From Cryptomeria japonica (Eukaryota; Streptophyta; Pinopsida; Cupressales; Cupressaceae), in assembly GCF_030272615.1 (NCBI RefSeq), contig NC_081409.1:531006291-531070290 (forward strand): a DNA stretch of 64,000 nucleotides. Reading direction: 5' to 3'. Below the pieces are notes generated by a model. The model searched no databases, was not told the DNA's origin, and saw nothing but the letters and a program-made list of their open reading frames with translations. Shown piece by piece: positions 57,946 through 64,000 of this stretch (its first letter is position 1; every line of letters begins with the position of its first letter). A program made the translations under genes and the position numbers.

Positions 57946-58690
57946 TAGTGATTATATGAATTAGAAATATGATTCCTTAATGAAACTTGCTTTGGAAATA
58001 CTTGATTCAAATATATAAAATCAATACAAACTAGTGTCTTGATTCCTTACTGGTTTCATATCATTTCAAATGAAAAATCCTACGTTTAACCTTACAGATA
58101 GTTTTAATAACTTGTTAATGTAACAAGACCATCATCTCAAAGGCTTCCATATGAATTGCAATTAAAATGTGACATCCAATTAGTCTTACTGAATTTAATT
58201 TTACTTTGAAAGACTAATAAGACAATTCAAAGTTTTCCAACCAATCCTTCAAACTAATATTCAAACTAAAAATCAATCTTAATTACAACAACATAAGATT
58301 GCACAATGAAACAATCTATGTAAATAGATTTATTCAAGGAACTGATCAATCCATTGAAAAGATAGATACCATCATGAATGAGAAACACTTGAATCTTTAT
58401 ATTGAAAATAAAATATTTAAACTAGTTGATTTCAGTGCATATCCTCCATCAACTTGGTACTTCCAGACAATGAGTTCATAAGAAAATGCATAGAGATTGT
58501 GTTGATAAAAAAAACTATAAACTTGTGATATCTGTCTCTCCTAAAAGATCCTCCACATATAGATGAGGATTCGGTTTGAAAAATGAAAGGGCATATACCC
58601 TTTCATTAAACTAAAATTAACAAAAAACAAATTAGAAACTAACTACCAAACAAACTACCCTAACAAAATAAAACTATAAAATACAAAGTC
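57946..58690. other. Unassigned AT-rich DNA with a short palindrome
   Basis: No coding similarity. A 10-bp inverted repeat (AATGAAAGGG, CATATA, CCCTTTCATT) lies at 58582-58607. The frame 58299-58481 is open but unrecognised. Confidence 0.45.
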
Positions 58691-58699
58691 ACATCTTTA

Positions 58700-59058
58700 A
58701 ACATCTTTTGATATCTATGGCTGGTCTCCAAGCATCTGATCACACTTCTAAATATGCTTCAAATATCCCTCTGAATTGTGGGTATCTACATCATAGATAA
58801 TAGCTTTGACCACAATCTCCAAAGTGATTAAGTTTTCCATCTGCTCGATTGTGTCTGTCATGTCAGGTACATCAGACCGGGCAATGTTAAGGGAAGCACT
58901 GAGAAGACTTTGGCACTCCAAAATTCATTTATCTTTATCTTTAATCTGTCCATTCTGATCTTCAATTTCTAGAAAACCATGTTATACTATTTCCTTACAT
59001 TCATTAAATTCATTTTGCAATTCTGTGTCAAAGTCTTCATGCTTTTTGAACTTTTTTA
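58700..59058 (-). pseudogene. Accessory-ORF C-terminal relic, antisense
   Basis: Reverse-strand reading gives a coiled-coil-like, charged segment (DFDTELQNEFNECKEIV, LEIEDQNGQIKDKDK, SDVPDMTDTIEQMENLI) with three stops. The style resembles the C-terminal part of the D accessory frame and the ORF at 63414-64000, but the link is weak. It is cut by the LTR at 59059. Confidence 0.35.
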
Positions 59059-59968
59059 TGTTGGCAATCGACACTCTACTGGTTAAGTTTCATTATATTG
59101 TCATTAATGGAAACATGTTTTTGGGTTCAGCCTTCATATGGTATACCGATAGGCACTTCATAGACTCTACACTAGCACCGACAGGATAGAAGATTTCTTT
59201 GGTCATCGGCAATGCAGGTCGACATGGTATGATAAAGGATATCGTTATTGGAGGCCGACACATCTTGGATCTAGCAATGGCAACTTGTTTAATTCTTATT
59301 CATTTATGTTATAAGGCCGACATGTATCATGTAATTATATATATCCTTGTAAGCTGACATAAGGCATAAATTTTTATAGGATATATATATAGGATATGCA
59401 TAGATAGAAAAAGGATGGACGTATAAGGTTATGGATGTAATGTAATGCAAAATATATCAGAGAGACTATGTATGTGAGGAATTCATTGTAAGGGTTATTC
59501 TGGTACTGAGGTTTTAACTGGAATAGACAGAGCTTAAACCAGAACTATATTATGGCATACGAGATGCTATACTAAGTCGTTCACTATTCTTCGGATTGTA
59601 ATCTAGATTATTATGTAGTCAATGACACTCCTTTTGTGATGAGCAGTGTTCTCTAGGCTGTAAGCCTTCCTGCAAGTGGAAGCCCAACATATACTGTAAT
59701 ATTTTTTCATATGGCCAGTGAATTGATATTATGGGTCACAAATCCCACCATGGTTTTTCCTCATTGAGGTTTTCCACGTATAAATCTGTGTGTTATGGTT
59801 CTTATTTATATATTCAACTTATTGGTTGCATTACTTCTTTCAATTCTATTTATACTAGTATACCGATTGGCATATGTTTGTTTTGTTAAAGCTAAAATCT
59901 TTTAATCTGGTATAACACTGATTCACCCCCCCCCCACCCCCGCCTCTTAGTGTTATTGGTTTCCAACA
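59059..59968 (+). repeat. 5' LTR of element H
   Basis: TGTTGGCAATCG...TTTCCAACA, 910 bp, with 6-bp inverted ends TGTTGG/CCAACA. A C-rich tract GATTCACCCCCCC (59920-59942) lies near the 3' end. The PBS begins two bases after. Confidence 0.85.
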
Positions 59969-59970
59969 AT

Positions 59971-59982
59971 TGGTATTAGAGC
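59971..59982 (+). promoter_or_regulatory. Primer binding site of H, initiator tRNA-Met type
   Basis: TGGTATTAGAGC, one mismatch from TGGTATCAGAGC. Confidence 0.85.
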
Positions 59983-60042
59983 CTTGTGCCTCAGAGGAAG
60001 TTTAACAGCTTGAGGAAGATTCTGAAACCGGAATCATTGAAT

Positions 60043-61029
60043 ATGGCTTTGGAGAAATAGCTTGAGATGGCACTTGAAGATTATGATGCTGAAATATTGA
60101 AGAACTTAAAGTTACAAGATGAGTTGAATTCTGCTAAAGAATTTATTCTTGTCCTACAAGAGAGATTTTCATCTGTTCAAGCTAGGAGGAAGGAAATTTT
60201 TCAAAATCAAGATGACGAAGATGCACTTAAGGAACAATGTCAAAAATTAAGTCAGGAGAAAATGGTTATGAAGAATTAAATGCAAACTATGACTATGAGG
60301 TTATCCAAGGATATTGAGGATAGAAAGAAAAAGGAAGAAAATCTTGCTGTATCCCTGAAGAACAAATTTGAAGAATCTGGTAGGTTGACTCATGAAAATG
60401 AGATATTAAGGTCCAATTTGGTGCAATCTCGAAGCAATGAGAAAGAGCTTGAGAGACAAATGACAGTACTAAGAGATGATTTAACTTCTGCAAGTGAGTA
60501 CAAAGAAAAATTCAAGATCAGCTCAACACAACTTGATGAGTTACTAAAGAGACAAAGGCATATTGGAGATTCCAGTGGACTTGGATTTGAGCAAGGACAG
60601 AGTTTTGGTACTGCTAATGAAGATCAAAAACATAAGACATCGATAAGGAAAACAAATGCTTATAAATTCAATGGTAGATGTTTCATTTGCAATAGATTTG
60701 GTCACATGGATAGGCAATGTAGAAACAGAGCAAATCAGAACCTTGATTCTGCTCCCGGTAAATGTTCTAAATGCAATAACATTGGTCATAAGACAGAAGA
60801 TTGTAGAAAGAATGTAAAATGCTATACTTGTGGAAAATTTGGACATATGGCTAATCAGTGCAGGTCAAGTAATTTCACCAGTTTTAGCAAAGCAATTCAA
60901 AAGAACAATGTTACATGTTATGCATGCAATGAAGTTGGACATATTGCTAGGTTCTGTAGAAGAAAAAATCCACCGGTTGGCAATGGAGGAATAAATGATA
61001 AAGGAAAAGAGAAGGTTAATGAAATCTGA
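60043..61029 (+). pseudogene. H gag: coiled coil plus four CCHC knuckles
   Basis: One frame from the ATG at 60043 has stops at 60058 (TAG) and 60277 (TAA) but no frameshift. The N-terminal half is a long coiled coil (EEILKNLKLQ-like heptads, RSNEKELERQMTVLRDDL). The sequence STQLDELLKRQRHIGDSSGL is the segment that precedes zinc knuckles in plant copia gag. Four CCHC knuckles follow: CFICNRFGHMDRQC, CSKCNNIGHKTEDC, CYTCGKFGHMANQC and CYACNEVGHIARFC. Copia gag usually has one or two. The UBN2 capsid part is missing, so it is a shortened or specialised RNA-binding gag. Confidence 0.85.
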
Positions 61030-61527
61030 TAGGATCATACTCGGAGATGGGTGAGAAATACTGAAGAGAAATCATCAGATGAGAACATCCTGGTTACCTA
61101 TCTGGTAGAAGAGGTTGCTCCTGCACCTGTAGTGAGCTCATTCGGTAACTAAGGCTAATGCCTTAGGGGTAGGAAAAATTTCATGAAAGATGATGCATAT
61201 GCCCCTAGAGGAGATTCTGGAATATGTTCCAGATATTGGAAAGGATTATTTGGCATTGATATATTCAGAGTGAGATCTAGTATCATTCATTGGCAATCAT
61301 TTATGTCAATAGAAAATTAGAGTTTTCACGATGGATAAAAGGTCAATTACACTTCATTATTAATCACCCAGTATTTAGAGCAATTTCAGAGAAATTCAAA
61401 GAGACTTAGTGCAATCAAAAACTATTCAGAGGCGACCATATTTTATCTTGAATGATCACACTGGAATCTGGAAGGATTTGATAAGAGGTTTTCACTGGCA
61501 GGGTTCTAAAGGTATTTTTCTTGAATC
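61030..61527 (+). other. H inter-ORF stretch
   Basis: No clear coding signal. Weak translation after gag (SSDENILVTYLVEEVAPAPV) may be a gag C-terminal remnant. Confidence 0.4.
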
Positions 61528-62743
61528 ATGGAATCGGGATCATCTTCTGCTCCTATTTTTGTTGCAAATCCAACTATAGTAGAAATTAAGGACCGCCCCA
61601 GGCCAATTTTTAAACCATATCCACATGTGCCTACCAAGGAAGATTTGGCTGGAGTGTTTTCTCACATCCCAGAGGGAGTGGTATATGTAGAAGATGTTAG
61701 GGCTTATATTCATTCTCATATAGAGGAATTAGGTAATTCAGAAATCAAGGGGATGTATATGAATGAACTGATGGGATAATCTGGTAAAATCAAACTGGCA
61801 TATAAACACATCAAAGATCTAGGGTTCACTAATGTAATGGATATTCCAGAATTCAAGGATGAGATTCTCAGATATGTACTAAGAAGAGTACATGGGGAAT
61901 TCATATGGTTGGACCGACCTTAGAAAATCACTAAGGAAGCCATTCGGGCAATTATTGGTTTACCATCAACAGGGCAAAATCCAAATAAGAAAGTATCAAA
62001 TGACTTAGTAAGGAAGATCACCGGTGCTACATCAGACAAGAGATCAATGAAGGTGAACACTATCACCGACACTGACATCAAATTTGGTAGCATGATCATA
62101 GGTTGCAAGGTAACTCAGTCTAACCGACTAAATTCACTTTACAGTTCATGTATTTTGGCTGCTTATAGAATGATGAGAGAAAATATCGAGTTATATCTAT
62201 GTGATTGGATGCTTGAGGAGGTATTGATCAATTTAGGGAAGATTAAAGGTGAGAAGAAGGGCACCTTTCGGTATGAAAATCTGTTAGTGTGCTTAATGTT
62301 ATGCTTTCTAAATGATACCCCCAGTTATGGAAGGAAGCAATGGGATTTTGACATCCCAGTAGGAAGATAGTTTAAGCAATCAATTGCTGCATTGGGAAGT
62401 CTTAGAGATGACAGGGTATGGGGTTACTTCACGGCTTTTCAGAAATCTGAGGTCTAGAATAAGGATACCTAAGCAAATTGTAGAGAAATACTCTACCGAT
62501 TTTTTTTTCATGTTTAAGAAGGATGTGACTCTCATGGAGGCAGTCAAGCCCCAGAAGATTTGGATAGAGGAAATGGGATATGAGGTGGATACATTACTCC
62601 TTGATTCTTATGCAAAATTTTTGATAGATACAGAAATAGATGAAGCAGAAAAACCTTGTGGAACAACACAGCAAAAGAATTTTGAGGTTGAAATTGAGTT
62701 CAACCGTGTTGGTAAACAGATCTGTCTATCACAATTTATTTAA
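61528..62743 (+). pseudogene. H accessory ORF (PMD/transposase-like, unknown role)
   Basis: Starts MESGSSSAPIFVANPTIVEI. In-frame stops at 61777 and 61921, then KITKEAIRAIIGLPSTGQNP (a pattern like the PMD/Transposase_32 entry), FGSMIIGCKV, LYLCDWMLEEVLINLGKIKG and YENLLVCLMLCF. After the stop at 62368 the frame shifts to one ending at 62743 (KDVTLMEAVKPQKIWIEEMG). The layout resembles the D accessory frame (REVISFVFKLP, DWIYFYVQLVLEGK). No catalytic motif is recognised. It stands where the protease and pol of a copia element would be. Confidence 0.65.
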
Positions 62744-63410
62744 CTTTATACTCTTTAGCCCAAGAAATGAAAGACAAATTTCACCATACAGTTGGAAAAT
62801 CATCATATTGATTAACCTCTGAATAAAGGTACAACTCTCTTTAATAGATATTCAATCAGCTCCAAATTACATACAACCAATATTATACTTTTCACTAGAA
62901 AGTACAAAAATAGGTAATTGTATTCACCAGTCAATACCAAATGAACACAAGCATTGATTCATATATAATTCTTTGTGTAAAGCCGACAAACTTTACATGT
63001 ACGCTAAAACAAAATGAAAACCTTAAAAGATGAATCTCACTGATATTTTCTGCACATATAGAAAGCTTATGACAAATTCTTTCTTGAAATAGATTCTCAC
63101 AGAAATCAAATTTCAAACACCAAACACACAGATTTGAAGCCAAAGATAAATTGTCATTTCATTTTCATTCATAATTGATCATCAACTTCCAACACATACA
63201 TAAAGTATTCAGTCAAAATTAAAGAGATAGTTTTTCAAAAACTTAGCGGACCCGCATAAAGTCATTACAAACTTATAAATAGGTCTCTAGACCAATAGTT
63301 CAAATTCAAGGTAAAACTAACTTGAAATGAGTTAATCATAAACTATCCTAACTGCATAACTAAAAATAAAAAGAAAGCTAGACACATTGGCATACAACTA
63401 CCAACAGTGC
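62744..63410. other. H non-coding segment
   Basis: AT-rich, between the sense accessory ORF and the antisense ORF. No coding similarity seen. Confidence 0.5.
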
Positions 63411-63413
63411 TAT

Positions 63414-64000
63414 TCATGTGGTCGATTTTGTTTCAGTCGGATTGCCCAGATTGCTATTTTCGGCAGACACCATAACCACTTTCGCTGCACTCCACTCCTG
63501 ATGAACCCTCGAGAATTCCTGGATTACCGCTACATGTGGTAGGCTGATATGAATTACCCTTTGCTTCCAGAGTTCCTTCTTTCTTTTCACCAGCTGCACT
63601 TTATCTATGTGAGAGTCCAAGTGATCTAGACATACTATAAGCATCGACTCCACTTTGGCAATCTTCGTAAAATCTTCCACGGCTAAGGACTTTTCCACCT
63701 TAATTTGTTTAATGCGACTACTAAATAGATTAACCATTTTTGTTGTATCTTCTAGAGTTTGACCATCCTCTTTAAGCAACTGAACATCTACACAGCATAG
63801 ATTCTTTTGCATGTTTGTTCTCAAGGTTGTTAGTTCACCTCATAGACTGATAGACTCACTATGACCTTGCTCAATGATTTGGTTATGCCACTCTATACTT
63901 TCTTTGCAAATGAACATTATATCTTCATCTAATCCTGGCACTTGTCATTTGGCAAAGAAATTCATCAAGCCATAGCACTGAATATCGCACATTTGCCTTG
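63414..64000 (-). pseudogene. Antisense accessory ORF, C-terminal part
   Basis: Reverse-strand frame, entering at the window end, with DIQCYGLMNFFAK, a stop, then IEWHNQIIEQGHSESISL, a stop, and a 136-codon open part (63824-63414) containing FTKIAKVESMLIVCLDHLDS. That motif parallels MTQIAHIESMMFIGNDQLPK in the C-terminus of the D accessory frame (about 22597-22650), including the charged residues after it. No domain name can be given. It lies opposite to the gag of H, as PMD lies opposite to gag-pol in AC and B. Confidence 0.5.

Larger units (their letters stand above)
59059..64000 (+). mobile_element. LTR element H with gag and accessory ORFs
   Basis: 5' LTR, Met-type PBS and a gag with zinc knuckles are followed not by protease, integrase or RT but by an accessory ORF and an antisense ORF. 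No pol motif appears up to the window end, and no 3' LTR start (TGTTGGCAATCG) recurs, so the element continues outside. It may be a gag-only (TR-GAG-like) non-autonomous copia derivative, or an autonomous element whose pol lies beyond 64000. Confidence 0.65.

Overview
The window looks like intergenic DNA of a large plant nuclear genome, most likely a gymnosperm (conifer-type). This is inferred from wall-to-wall nested and decayed LTR retrotransposons, plant-type primer binding sites (initiator Met, Lys and Arg tRNAs), plant mobile domain (PMD) sequences, and long telomere-like interstitial arrays. I see no intact host gene, rRNA, tRNA or CRISPR. Every coding stretch is a broken retroelement gene.

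Layout. 1-3476 (-): a Ty1/copia element (pol start, gag, PBS, 1.4-kb LTR) that cuts the 3' LTR of a minus-strand Tat-type Ty3/gypsy element, called AC here. AC runs from its 5' LTR at 33331 down to its 3' LTR at 5711-3477. It is interrupted by a solo LTR with perfect target duplications (3649-5299), a 6.3-kb TG...CA insertion without recognisable coding (6899-13233), and a plus-strand block D (18729 to about 26082). D holds a promoter-like stretch, a 1,020-codon accessory frame, a tRNA-Arg PBS and a gypsy gag.

33332-36983 is AT-rich DNA with a perfect 27-bp hairpin, then a hexameric TTAGGG-like array. 36984-55134 holds element B, a second copy of the same Tat family on the plus strand: gag, protease, G-patch, RT, RNase H, archaeal-type RNase H and integrase, then an antisense PMD gene, PPT and 3' LTR. 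Its 5' end is rearranged: a solo-like LTR with AATAC on both sides plus 0.9 kb of telomere-like flank sits where LTR, PBS and leader should be. Telomere-like DNA continues to 57065 and stops at a CACTA-like end. 59059-64000 is a third type of element (H): LTR, PBS, a gag with four CCHC knuckles, an accessory ORF and an antisense ORF.

How parts relate. In both Tat copies the sense gag-pol unit and the antisense PMD unit converge, and each is preceded by the same degenerate 18-21-bp repeat (core TTAGCGCTTTTG) in the same orientation relative to its own ORF. Accessory ORFs recur in three different element types (AC/B, D, H). The most unusual content here is this accessory gene cargo with its mirrored leader arrays, and the recombined 5' end of B.
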